DNA of 64,000 nt from Mycolicibacterium peregrinum (GTDB taxonomy: Bacteria > Actinomycetota > Actinomycetes > Mycobacteriales > Mycobacteriaceae). The notes under the pieces are model-generated. The model was not told where the DNA came from and searched no databases. It was given only the letters and a program-made list of their open reading frames with translations. The stretch is from positions 372,001-436,000 of the forward strand of contig NZ_LZSO01000008.1 of the NCBI RefSeq assembly GCF_001665785.1, given 5' to 3'. Shown here piece after piece: positions 50,312-57,908 of this stretch. The translations under genes and the position numbers were made by a program. Position 1 is the first letter of the stretch. The number at the start of each line of letters is the position of its first letter.

Positions 50312-50911
50312 ATGCCTGCTCGTACCAGCCGCCGTCGCACCGACGCCTATGCCAATGAGAGCCGTATCGTCGCGGCTGCTCGCGAGGTCTTCGCTGCGCG
50401 CGGTGCGGCAGCGACATTGACGCAGATCGCCGCCCACGCGGGCGTCGGGAATGCGACGCTGTACCGCCACTTCCCGAACCGGCAGGCGCTGGCGGCAGCC
50501 GTGTACGAGGATGCGTTCGCGACCGAGGTCGAGCCGGTGATCCTGGCGCTCATCGACAGCGACGCCCCACGTGAGGCCTTCATCGACGTGATCGAACGGC
50601 TCGCCGAACTGATGTATCTCCAGCGTCCGCTGCTGCCCTCGTTGGACCACCTCACCGAGCTGACTGCCAGATTGTTCAACCGAAAGCGTGATCTGCTGGA
50701 GGCGTTGGTGACGCAGGGGCAGGCCTCCGGCGATCTGCGGGCCGACCTCACGGTCGACGACGTCCCGACCTTCGTCGCCATGGTGACTGCCGCCTCGGTG
50801 GCGCTCGACCAGCCGCCGCAACTACGCAGGCGGTACCTGAGTTTGATGCTCGACGCCCTCAACCCGGCAGACGCCCAGCCGCTTCCGCCGCTGTCCGAGG
50901 GCAGCGTCTGA
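50312..50911 (+). CDS. TetR-family transcriptional regulator
   Basis: This 199-aa regulator has HTH AAREVFAARGAAATLTQIAAHAGVGNATLYRHFPNRQALAAAVY (about 22-65), then a helical ligand domain. It is divergent from the MMPL transporter and probably represses it through the palindrome at 50215-50230. ATG 50312 has a weak GGATCGGA; an upstream ATG at 50282 is possible. The hairpin at 50978 closes the gene. Confidence 0.88.
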   Translation: MPARTSRRRTDAYANESRIVAAAREVFAARGAAATLTQIAAHAGVGNATLYRHFPNRQALAAAVYEDAFATEVEPVILALIDSDAPREAFIDVIERLAELMYLQRPLLPSLDHLTELTARLFNRKRDLLEALVTQGQASGDLRADLTVDDVPTFVAMVTAASVALDQPPQLRRRYLSLMLDALNPADAQPLPPLSEGSV

Positions 50912-50977
50912 CCGCGAGGCACGAGGCTCGGGGCGCCCGCCCTGCACCGCTGGCCTCGGCGGGAAGAACCTCGACGA

Positions 50978-51009
50978 TGCCGGGATCTTGCCAGGCCAGG
51001 ATCCCGGCA
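50978..51009. terminator. Hairpin terminator between converging genes
   Basis: TGCCGGGATC (50978-50987) and GATCCCGGCA (51000-51009) form a perfect 10-bp stem with a 12-nt loop. It sits between the TetR stop and the converging amidohydrolase stop and can serve both. Confidence 0.72.
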
Positions 51010-51016
51010 AACGTGC

Positions 51017-52261
51017 TCAGGCCGTGGTGAATACAGGCGGCTTCACCGCACCCGGGTCGGGATTGGCGATAGGCAGGCCCATGAACCGCCGGGCGTTGTC
51101 GCCCATGAAGTCGTATGTGCGCCTGATGTCCATGCCCTCGGCGTACTTCCAGAAACCCTTGGGTTCGGCCAGTCCTTCGGGATGCGGATAGTCCGAGCCG
51201 AACAGCACCTTGTCCCATCCGACCGTTTCCACCACATCGGACACACAGCCCTCCCAGAACGGGCTGACCCAGATGTTGCGCCGGAACACGTCGTGCGGAT
51301 GTTCGGGGAAGTTCTGCGGCATCTTCTTGTACAGGTCGGCGAAATCGTGGAACAGCGGGAAGATCCAGCTGCTGCCATTCTCGACGCTGGCGATCCGCAG
51401 TTTCGGGAACCGGGTCAGGGTGCCGTGGCAGATCAGCGCTGTCAGCATGTCGGCGATCTCGCGGTGGCCCAGCACCATCCAGCGGAAAGCGCTCTGCGCC
51501 ATGAAGTTCTGGGTGTACGGCGGTTCCCACTTGTTGACGTAGTCGTCCAGCGGCGGATAGCTGGCGTGCAGAACGATGGGCAGTCCGGCGGCCTCGACGT
51601 CACGCCAGAACGGGTCGAACTCCGGTAGTGCGGGGGAGCGCCAGCCGTGCAGGCCGTTGACCGGGCCAGGTTTGATCAACGCGACCTTGCCGTCGTGCTC
51701 GAGGATCCATTCGAGTTCCCGTTGCGCCGCATCGACTTCGGACAGGTTGATGATCGGGGTGGAGAACACCCGGTCGGCGTAGTTGAAGCCCCAGTGCTCG
51801 AAGATCCACTCGTTGAGAGCGTGGACGATCGCCAGCGTCAGCTGTGGGTCATCGGCACTGGAGTGCTCGACCAGGCTGCCCAGGGTGGGGTAGTTCAGCG
51901 CCTCGACCACGCCCTGGCGATCCAGTTCCTTGATCCGGTCTTCCGGGTTGCGGGCGGCCTCGGGTGCGTCGATGGCTTTGCCCTGCATCTCGCGCAGCGT
52001 CAGGCCTTCGGTGTTCTCCCCGGCGAAGAACTTCTCATGCGCTCCCGGTGCGGCGACGCGCTCGAAAGTTGGGTTGGGGATGAAGTCGGTGACCCGGTTG
52101 TTGATCACCACCCGGGTCTGCCTGCCGAACTGCGCGTACTGCACAGCCCGGCTGTACTTTTCGGGCAGGAACTTGGTCAGCGCGTCCCCGGTCTCGTACA
52201 TGTGTTGGTCGGCATCGAAAATCGGTGCGTCCCTGAACTGTTCGATGGAATGTTCAGTCAC
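51017..52261 (-). CDS. Amidohydrolase-family (COG2159) metal-dependent hydrolase/decarboxylase
   Basis: This 414-aa protein opens with FDADQHMYETGD (DxxxH...E metal start), contains DFIPNPTFERVAAPG, IVLHASYPPLDD, CHGTLTRFPKLRIASVENGSSWIF, and LFGSDYPHPEGLAEP with the conserved Asp. It is a paralogue of the protein at 41854 (shared IPNPTF, SVENGS/SIENGS, LFGSD.PH.EGLA). The GTG at 52261 has AAAAGGA upstream. It is the last gene of the DUF35-Ltp-amidohydrolase operon, with a palindromic element in the gap before it. Confidence 0.9.
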   Translation of the reverse strand: MTEHSIEQFRDAPIFDADQHMYETGDALTKFLPEKYSRAVQYAQFGRQTRVVINNRVTDFIPNPTFERVAAPGAHEKFFAGENTEGLTLREMQGKAIDAPEAARNPEDRIKELDRQGVVEALNYPTLGSLVEHSSADDPQLTLAIVHALNEWIFEHWGFNYADRVFSTPIINLSEVDAAQRELEWILEHDGKVALIKPGPVNGLHGWRSPALPEFDPFWRDVEAAGLPIVLHASYPPLDDYVNKWEPPYTQNFMAQSAFRWMVLGHREIADMLTALICHGTLTRFPKLRIASVENGSSWIFPLFHDFADLYKKMPQNFPEHPHDVFRRNIWVSPFWEGCVSDVVETVGWDKVLFGSDYPHPEGLAEPKGFWKYAEGMDIRRTYDFMGDNARRFMGLPIANPDPGAVKPPVFTTA

Positions 52262-52283
52262 GGTTGTGGTTCCTTTTCTCCCG

Positions 52284-52341
52284 CGAGCACACGCGTAGGT
52301 ACCCGAAATGCCGCTCGGCCGGGTACCTACGCGTCTGCTCG
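52284..52341. repeat. Palindromic element family A, copy 2
   Basis: The 21-bp arms at 52284-52304 and 52321-52341 match at 20 positions; the right arm is the complement of CGAGCAGACGCGTAGG plus TACCC. It lies between the Ltp-like thiolase stop and the amidohydrolase start on the same strand, so it would form a hairpin within the presumed operon mRNA. Confidence 0.82.
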
Positions 52342-52351
52342 GCCATGAAAG

Positions 52352-53500
52352 TCAGAGCGTCAGGACGGTGGCGCCGGCGGTGCCGGGTGCGCCGTAGAGC
52401 TGGGCGAAGCCGACGCGCGGGTTGCCGGGCACCTGCCGGTCGCCGGCCTGTCCGCGCAGTTGGCGTACCAGTTCGTGGATCTGGCGTAGGCCGGAGGCGC
52501 CGATGGGCTCGCCGTTGGCGATCAGGCCGCCGTCGGTGTTGACGGGTAGCGATCCGCCGATCTCGGTGGCGCCATCGGCCAGCAGCTTCTCCTGGTCGCC
52601 GTCGGCGCAGAATCCGCACTCGGCCATGTGGATGATCTCCGCACCGGCATCGGTGTCCTGCAGTTGCACGACGTCGACGTCTTCGGGTGCCACCCCGGCC
52701 TTCTCGAACGCGGCGCGGGCGGCGTACACCGTCGGCGCCACGTCCTCCTCGACGGGCGCGCAAGTGGTGTTGACCTCGTAGGCGCCGTAGCGGCGGGTCC
52801 GGACTTCGACGGCCTTGAGATAGACCGGCTTGTCGGTGTAGCGATGGGCGATGTCGGCGCGGCACATGACCACCGCCGCCGCGCCTTCGTCGGGGGCGCA
52901 GAACATGTATTGCGTGAGCGGGTAGTTCAGCATGGTCGAGTTGAGGATGTCGTCCTCGCTGATGGGCTTGCGCCGGAATGCGTTCGGGTTCAGCGCCCCG
53001 TTGCGGAAGTTTTTGTTCGCCACCTTGGCCAGCGTGCGCTGGGAGATGTTGTGCTCGTGCAGGTAACGGTTGGCCTTCATGCCGAAGAACTGGGTGGTCA
53101 GATACTGGCCGTTCTCGGCGTACCAGCTGGGCATCCCGACCAGTGACGGGTCTTCGGTGAAGGCGCCGCGCGGGTGCTTGTCCAGGCCGACGGCGATGCC
53201 GATGTCGTAGTCGCCGAGCCGGATCCCGTCGGCGCAGGCCTTGGTGGCGCTGGCTGCCGTCGCGCACGCGTTGAACACGTTGGTGAACGGAATGCCGGAC
53301 AGTCCGACCATCCCGACGATGGCGTCCGGGTTGGCGACGGTCCAGCTGCCACCGGTGGCAGCGCCGACGTCCTTCCAGTCGACTCCGGCGTCGGCGACAG
53401 CGGCGAAGATGGCGTCCACACCCATCGCCATCGCGGACTTGCCCTCGAAGCGGCCGAACGGGTGAATGCCGACGCCGATGATGGCTACGTCGTTGGTCAT
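52352..53500 (-). CDS. Thiolase-like lipid-transfer protein (Ltp family)
   Basis: This 382-aa thiolase-fold protein of the SCP-x/Ltp group has nucleophile-region FNACATAASATKA. In place of the SCP-x H/YDCF motif it has VVQLQDTDAGAEIIHMAECGF, and GHPIGA is replaced by GEPIGASGLRQ (His to Glu). It ends AQLYGAPGTAG. Loss of thiolytic residues suggests an aldolase-type C-C cleavage, as shown for Ltp2 with its DUF35 partner in steroid degradation. The DUF35 protein encoded immediately upstream supports a two-subunit complex (inference). Confidence 0.88.
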   Translation of the reverse strand: MTNDVAIIGVGIHPFGRFEGKSAMAMGVDAIFAAVADAGVDWKDVGAATGGSWTVANPDAIVGMVGLSGIPFTNVFNACATAASATKACADGIRLGDYDIGIAVGLDKHPRGAFTEDPSLVGMPSWYAENGQYLTTQFFGMKANRYLHEHNISQRTLAKVANKNFRNGALNPNAFRRKPISEDDILNSTMLNYPLTQYMFCAPDEGAAAVVMCRADIAHRYTDKPVYLKAVEVRTRRYGAYEVNTTCAPVEEDVAPTVYAARAAFEKAGVAPEDVDVVQLQDTDAGAEIIHMAECGFCADGDQEKLLADGATEIGGSLPVNTDGGLIANGEPIGASGLRQIHELVRQLRGQAGDRQVPGNPRVGFAQLYGAPGTAGATVLTL

Positions 53501-53512
53501 GTTGTTGCCTCT

Positions 53513-53950
53513 CTACACCGGCTGGAAGGCGAAGGTGACAATCTCCACCGGGTTGTCGGGGTCATCGTCGTCGGTGGTGAACGGGATCATGGTGAGTTCG
53601 ACGTCCATGCCGAATTGCAGTTTGGCGGGGTCGTTTTCGGTGAGGCGGCCTTCGACGCGGATGACGGGTCCGGTGTCGTCGGTGAGTTCGACGAGGCCGA
53701 CGCCGAAGGGGACGAAGTTCTTGCCGGTGGGGCCTTTGTAGGGGGCGCCGGGTGGGAAGCCTTGGGTGGTCCAGGCGATGACGGTGCCGCGTCGGGGCAG
53801 CAGGGCTTGTTCGGTGTTGCCGCCGGAGCACTTGGGGCAGCGGGCCTGGGCGGGGAAGGTGGTGGCGGCGCAGTCGGTGCAACGGCTGCCGATCAGTTGG
53901 GGTTCGGCGTCAGGCCACGTCGAGATGTCGGGCGCGAGGGCCTTCTGCAT
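53513..53950 (-). CDS. DUF35/OB-fold Zn-ribbon protein, Ltp partner
   Basis: This 145-aa protein has a zinc-ribbon with two CxxC knuckles (CTDC and CPKC) followed by an OB-fold (GTVIAWTTQGFPPGAPYKGP, FGVGLVELTDDTGPVIRVEGRL). Such proteins bind acyl-CoA and stabilise Ltp-like thiolases. Of two in-frame starts, ATG 53950 (MQKALAPD) is preferred because GGAGG precedes it. The ATG at 53989 overlaps operator S3 and the minus-strand -10 box. The Ltp-like gene begins 12 bases after its stop. Confidence 0.88.
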   Translation of the reverse strand: MQKALAPDISTWPDAEPQLIGSRCTDCAATTFPAQARCPKCSGGNTEQALLPRRGTVIAWTTQGFPPGAPYKGPTGKNFVPFGVGLVELTDDTGPVIRVEGRLTENDPAKLQFGMDVELTMIPFTTDDDDPDNPVEIVTFAFQPV

Positions 53951-53986
53951 GAGTCCGATTCCTCCGTGTTCGGCCAAAATGTCTAG

Positions 53987-54007
53987 CAACTGTAACTCTT
54001 ACAGTAA
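53987..54007. promoter_or_regulatory. Shared operator S3 (divergent promoter)
   Basis: The left arm CAACTGTAA matches seven of nine positions, the centre is CTC, and the right arm TTACAGTAA is perfect. TACAGT in the right arm (54000-54005) is the plus-strand -10 box for the molybdopterin enzyme. The mirrored TACAGT (53994-53989) is the minus-strand -10 box for the DUF35 gene. One bound dimer would shut off both directions. Confidence 0.8.
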
Positions 54008-54017
54008 CGTAGACCAA

Positions 54018-56201
54018 GTGACCGCGAGCAAGGCCGAGAACAAGCCCACGTTCTGCCGGATCTGCGAGCCGCTGTGCGGCATGATTGCCACCGTCGAAGA
54101 CGGCCGACTGACTGCCCTGCGGCCCGACAAGGACCATCCGCTGTCGGCAGGATTCGCCTGCCAGAAAGGCATCGCGTTCACCGAGGTCGTCAACGACCCG
54201 GACCGGGTGACCACGCCGCTGAAGCGCACCGGGGACGGATTCGAACCGGTGAGCTGGGATGCGGCGCTCGACGACATCGCCGCCAGGCTCACCAAGATCC
54301 ACCGCAGTCACGGTTCCGGAGCGTTGGCCTGGTACATGGGCAACCCCGCGGCCTTCAGCTACTCACACCTGTTCGCCGCGATGACGTTCGCCAAGGGCAT
54401 CGGCGGCGACAGCCACTTCTTCAGCTCCTCGACCCAGGACACCAGCAGTCGCCTGCTGGCCAACCAGTTCCTCTACGGAGCACCGTTCCCGGTGCCGATA
54501 CCTGACCTGGTGCGGACCGAGCTGCTGATCATGCTCGGCGCGAATCCGGTGGTGTCCCACGGAAGTTTCCTGACCGCACCGCGGATCAAGGACCGCATGC
54601 ACGACATCGTCAAGCGGGGCGGGCGCGTGGTGGTGGTAGATCCACGGCGCAGCGAGACCGCCGCCCAGTTCGAATGGCTGGGGATCACCCCGGATGCCGA
54701 TGCGTACCTGCTCCTGTCGATCCTTCAGGTGCTCTTCGTCGAGGGGTTGGTGAGCGCCAGAGCTCGGACCCAGGCCGACGGATTGGATTGGCTGCGTGGG
54801 CAATCCGCGGTGTTCACCCCGGAGCACACCCAAGGCCATACTGGGATCGAGCCCGAGACGGTGCGTACGTTGGCGCGCGATCTCGCGGCCACGGAGCGGG
54901 CTGCCGTATACGGCAGGCTGGGCACGTGCGTCGGACGCAACGGCACGCTGACCACGTATCTGCTGGACGCGGTCAATCTCGTCGCGGGAAACCTCGACGT
55001 GCCCGGCGGCAGTGTGTTCAGCACCCTGGGTATCCCCGGCCAGAAGTGGGGTTCGATGGCGATGGGCGTCTCGTTGCGCCGCAGCTACCGCACCAAGCGC
55101 ACCCGGATTGGCGGACTGCCGTTGGTCATCGGCGCCGAGCCTGCGGCGTTCATGGCCAAGGAGATCACGACGCCCGGCCGGCGACAGGTCAGGGCGATGT
55201 TCGTCGGTGCGGGAAACCCGGTGCTGTCGGTCCCCAACGGCGTGGAGTTGGAAGACGCGTTGGAGGCGACAGATCTTTCCGTCGGGCTGGACCTCTACGT
55301 CAACGAGACCACCGCGCACTGTGATTACGTGCTGCCGGTAACGACGATGTACGAGCGCGACGACTTCGCCGTCACATTCCAGATGTTCCAGGCCACCCCG
55401 TTCCGCCAGGTGACCGACGCGGTGGTGGCGTCACGCGGTCAGGCCCGCACCGAATGGGACATCATCGTCGACCTGATCAGCCGGATGAAGGTGCGTACAC
55501 CCGTTTTCGTTGCTCTTCGGCTGGCCGCCAGGCGAGCCGCACGACGGGGCAGGCGGCTCAGTCCGCGCTCGATGGTCGACATGATGATCCGGATGGCCGA
55601 TGGCGGTGACCGTTTCGGGCTGCGCCGCGGCGGACTGACATTCCGCCGCCTGGCCGAACAGCATCCGCACGGAGTGGTGGTGGCACCGAACATCCGCACC
55701 GGCGTGCTCGGTGAGGTTGTGGTGTATCCGAAGGGCCGGATACGGCTCGCGCACGAGGACATAGCCTCGGAAATCACCGCGATGTCGCGGCGCGCGGCGC
55801 CCGACGGCTACCCACTGCGCGTGATCGGGATGCGCGAACCGCGTTCGGAGAACTCCTGGTTGCACAATTCGCCGTTGCTGATGCGCGGCACGCGGATTCA
55901 TCGAGCCCTCATGCATACCGAGGATGCTGCCGCCCGTCGCCTGGCAGACGGTGACGAGGTACGGGTGCGTTCACCGTACGGCCAGATCGACATCGCGTTG
56001 GCGCTCACCGACGACATCGTGCGCGGCACCGTGGCGATACCCCATGGATGGGGCCACAAGGGAAGTGGCCGCTGGCGGATCGCCAATCAGGCCGGCGGTG
56101 CCAACGTCAACCAGTTGATGTCCAGCGATCCCGCCGATGTCGAGGCGCTGGCCGGCATGTCCTGGCTGACAGGTGTGCCGGTGCAGGTGGAGGCGCGCTG
56201 A
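54018..56201 (+). CDS. Molybdopterin-dependent oxidoreductase (DMSO reductase family)
   Basis: This 727-aa catalytic subunit has an N-terminal [4Fe-4S] ligand set in CRICEPLCGM and GFACQKG (C..C...C, then C), followed by a bis-MGD binding body with LLIMLGANPVVSHG, VVVVDPRRSE and C-terminal MDM domain (VIGMREPRSENSWLHN). There is no twin-arginine signal, so it is cytoplasmic. Its redox partner and substrate are unknown; hydroxylation or aldehyde/acid reduction are possible. GTG 54018 is 12 bases after the -10 box with no ribosome-binding site, so the mRNA is leaderless or nearly so. It diverges from the DUF35-Ltp operon. Confidence 0.9.
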   Translation: MTASKAENKPTFCRICEPLCGMIATVEDGRLTALRPDKDHPLSAGFACQKGIAFTEVVNDPDRVTTPLKRTGDGFEPVSWDAALDDIAARLTKIHRSHGSGALAWYMGNPAAFSYSHLFAAMTFAKGIGGDSHFFSSSTQDTSSRLLANQFLYGAPFPVPIPDLVRTELLIMLGANPVVSHGSFLTAPRIKDRMHDIVKRGGRVVVVDPRRSETAAQFEWLGITPDADAYLLLSILQVLFVEGLVSARARTQADGLDWLRGQSAVFTPEHTQGHTGIEPETVRTLARDLAATERAAVYGRLGTCVGRNGTLTTYLLDAVNLVAGNLDVPGGSVFSTLGIPGQKWGSMAMGVSLRRSYRTKRTRIGGLPLVIGAEPAAFMAKEITTPGRRQVRAMFVGAGNPVLSVPNGVELEDALEATDLSVGLDLYVNETTAHCDYVLPVTTMYERDDFAVTFQMFQATPFRQVTDAVVASRGQARTEWDIIVDLISRMKVRTPVFVALRLAARRAARRGRRLSPRSMVDMMIRMADGGDRFGLRRGGLTFRRLAEQHPHGVVVAPNIRTGVLGEVVVYPKGRIRLAHEDIASEITAMSRRAAPDGYPLRVIGMREPRSENSWLHNSPLLMRGTRIHRALMHTEDAAARRLADGDEVRVRSPYGQIDIALALTDDIVRGTVAIPHGWGHKGSGRWRIANQAGGANVNQLMSSDPADVEALAGMSWLTGVPVQVEAR

Positions 56202-56206
56202 TTTCC

Positions 56207-56269
56207 CGGCGAAACGGCATTCCGGCAGGCGTCTACTCGAACTTCCCCTGACGGAATGCGGTTTCGGCG
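56207..56269. repeat. Palindromic element family B, copy 2
   Basis: Arms of 23 bp (56207-56229 and 56247-56269) match at 20 positions. The left arm GCGAAACGGCATTCCGGCAGG differs from the 47839 copy at few bases. It lies between the molybdopterin gene stop and operator S4. Confidence 0.8.
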
Positions 56270-56279
56270 ACTGGGCATA

Positions 56280-56300
56280 TTACTGTAAGTGTTACAGTTG
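56280..56300. promoter_or_regulatory. Shared operator S4 (aldehyde dehydrogenase promoter)
   Basis: The left arm TTACTGTAA is perfect, the centre is GTG, and the right arm TTACAGTTG matches seven of nine positions. TACAGT (56293-56298) is a consensus -10 box ending seven bases before the GTG start at 56306, which predicts a leaderless mRNA fully occluded by a bound repressor. Confidence 0.8.
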
Positions 56301-56305
56301 ACCGC

Positions 56306-57841
56306 GTGAGCGAAGTCGTGGAGCAGTCCGCCACCAGCGTGGAGATCGGCCGGAGCGCCGCCGGCCGGGCCGAAAAGCGGATGCTGATCGACGGTCAGCT
56401 GGTGGCTGCGGCATCCGGCGCCGAATTCGACAACCTCAGCCCGACCACCGGCCTGGTGCTGGGGACGACGGCGGCCGGTGGTGCGCAGGACATGGACGCC
56501 GCGATCGGCGCCGCCCGGCGTGCATTCGACGAATCCGACTGGAGCGCCAACCGGGGCTTGCGGCAGCTCGTGCTGGGCCAGTTGCAGGAAGCCATCGAGG
56601 CCGAAAAAGAGTACCTGCGTGAGGAATTGATCGCCGAGGTCGGTTGCCCGGCGATGACCACGCAGAATGCCCAGCTCGACTGGCCGCTGGCCGACGCGCT
56701 GCGCTACCCGGCCCGGTTGATCGACGAGTTCGAATGGGAGCGCACGCTCGACGGCGGTGGGCTGTTCGGTGAGCGCAACGCCCGCACCGTGGTCAAAGAG
56801 GCGGTCGGTGTGGTCGCCGCGATCACCCCGTCCAACTTCCCGATCGAAGTGATCCTCAACAAGCTCGGGCCCGCGCTGGCCGCAGGCAACACTGTCGTGC
56901 TCAAGCCCGATCCGAACACGCCGTGGAACGCCACCCGGCTGGGCCGGCTGATCACCGAGCGCACCGACATGCCGCCCGGCGTCGTCAACGTGGTACCGAC
57001 ACCGTCCAACACGGTGGCCGGACTGTTGGGCACCGATCCTCGTGTCGACATGGTGTCGTTCACCGGCTCGACGGCTGTCGGCAGGCATCTGATGCGGGTC
57101 GGCGCCGACACCATGAAGCGCACCTTCCTCGAACTCGGTGGCAAGTCGGCGATGATCGTGCTCGACGACGCCAAGCCCGGCCACATCATCCCTGGCGCCA
57201 TCGGGGCGTGCGTGCATGCCGGGCAGGCCTGCGCGGCCAACACCCGGATGCTGGTGCACCGCAGCCTGTTCGACGAGGCGGTCGCGAACGTCACGATGGC
57301 ATACGGTGCGGTCCCGGTGGGCGACCCGGCACTGCCGACGACGTTGGTCGGTCCGCTGATCACCGCCGAGGCCAAGCAGCGCGTGCTCGATGCGATCGAG
57401 GGCGCCCGGCGTGACGGCGCCGAGATCGTGGTGGGTGGCGGCGAACCCGCTGGGCTGGCAGATCACCTGCGCGACGGGCACTTCGTCGCGCCCACCGTCA
57501 TCGTCGGGGCCGACCCGGGCTCGGCCATCGCCCAGGACGAGGTGTTCGGACCGGTACTGGTGATGCTGCCGTTCGACGATGACGACGAGGCGGTACGGAT
57601 CGCCAACGACAGTGCGTTCGGACTGGCCGGCGCGGTCGTGTCGGCGTCACCCGAGCGCGGGATGGCGATCGCCCGCCGGATCCGTACCGGGGCGATCGGC
57701 GTGAACGGTGGCATGTACTACGGCGCCGACGCCCCATTCGGCGGGTTCAAGAACAGCGGTGTCGGAAGACAATGCGGCATCGAGGGGTTCGCGCAGTACA
57801 CCGAGACCAAGACCATCGGCTGGCGTCTGCCGCGCCGCTAG
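56306..57841 (+). CDS. Aldehyde dehydrogenase (NAD(P)+-dependent)
   Basis: This 511-aa enzyme oxidises an aldehyde to an acid. It has TPSNFPIEV (cofactor/oxyanion Asn), FTGSTAVGRH, the general base Glu in LELGGKSA, the nucleophile Cys in HAGQACAANTRM, and EVFGPVLVM. All catalytic residues are present. The GTG start lies directly after operator S4 without a ribosome-binding site. It could feed acids to the FadDs of the same regulon. The gene ends nine bases before a family A palindrome and converges on tetR-B. Confidence 0.94.
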   Translation: MSEVVEQSATSVEIGRSAAGRAEKRMLIDGQLVAAASGAEFDNLSPTTGLVLGTTAAGGAQDMDAAIGAARRAFDESDWSANRGLRQLVLGQLQEAIEAEKEYLREELIAEVGCPAMTTQNAQLDWPLADALRYPARLIDEFEWERTLDGGGLFGERNARTVVKEAVGVVAAITPSNFPIEVILNKLGPALAAGNTVVLKPDPNTPWNATRLGRLITERTDMPPGVVNVVPTPSNTVAGLLGTDPRVDMVSFTGSTAVGRHLMRVGADTMKRTFLELGGKSAMIVLDDAKPGHIIPGAIGACVHAGQACAANTRMLVHRSLFDEAVANVTMAYGAVPVGDPALPTTLVGPLITAEAKQRVLDAIEGARRDGAEIVVGGGEPAGLADHLRDGHFVAPTVIVGADPGSAIAQDEVFGPVLVMLPFDDDDEAVRIANDSAFGLAGAVVSASPERGMAIARRIRTGAIGVNGGMYYGADAPFGGFKNSGVGRQCGIEGFAQYTETKTIGWRLPRR

Positions 57842-57850
57842 CCCTTCCCG

Positions 57851-57908
57851 CGAGCAGACGCGAAAGTACCCGAGATCGCGCGTTTTGCGGTACCTACGCG
57901 TCTGCTCG
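57851..57908. repeat. Palindromic element family A, copy 3
   Basis: The 20-bp arms at 57851-57870 and 57889-57908 match at 18 positions (left CGAGCAGACGCG then AAAGTACC). The right arm overlaps the last codons and stop of the minus-strand tetR-B gene. It lies between two converging genes. Confidence 0.8.

Noticed and set aside
53951..53989. Upstream ATG (53989) for the DUF35 protein
   Set aside because: It overlaps operator S3 and the minus-strand -10 box, so it would not be transcribed; ATG 53950 has GGAGG.
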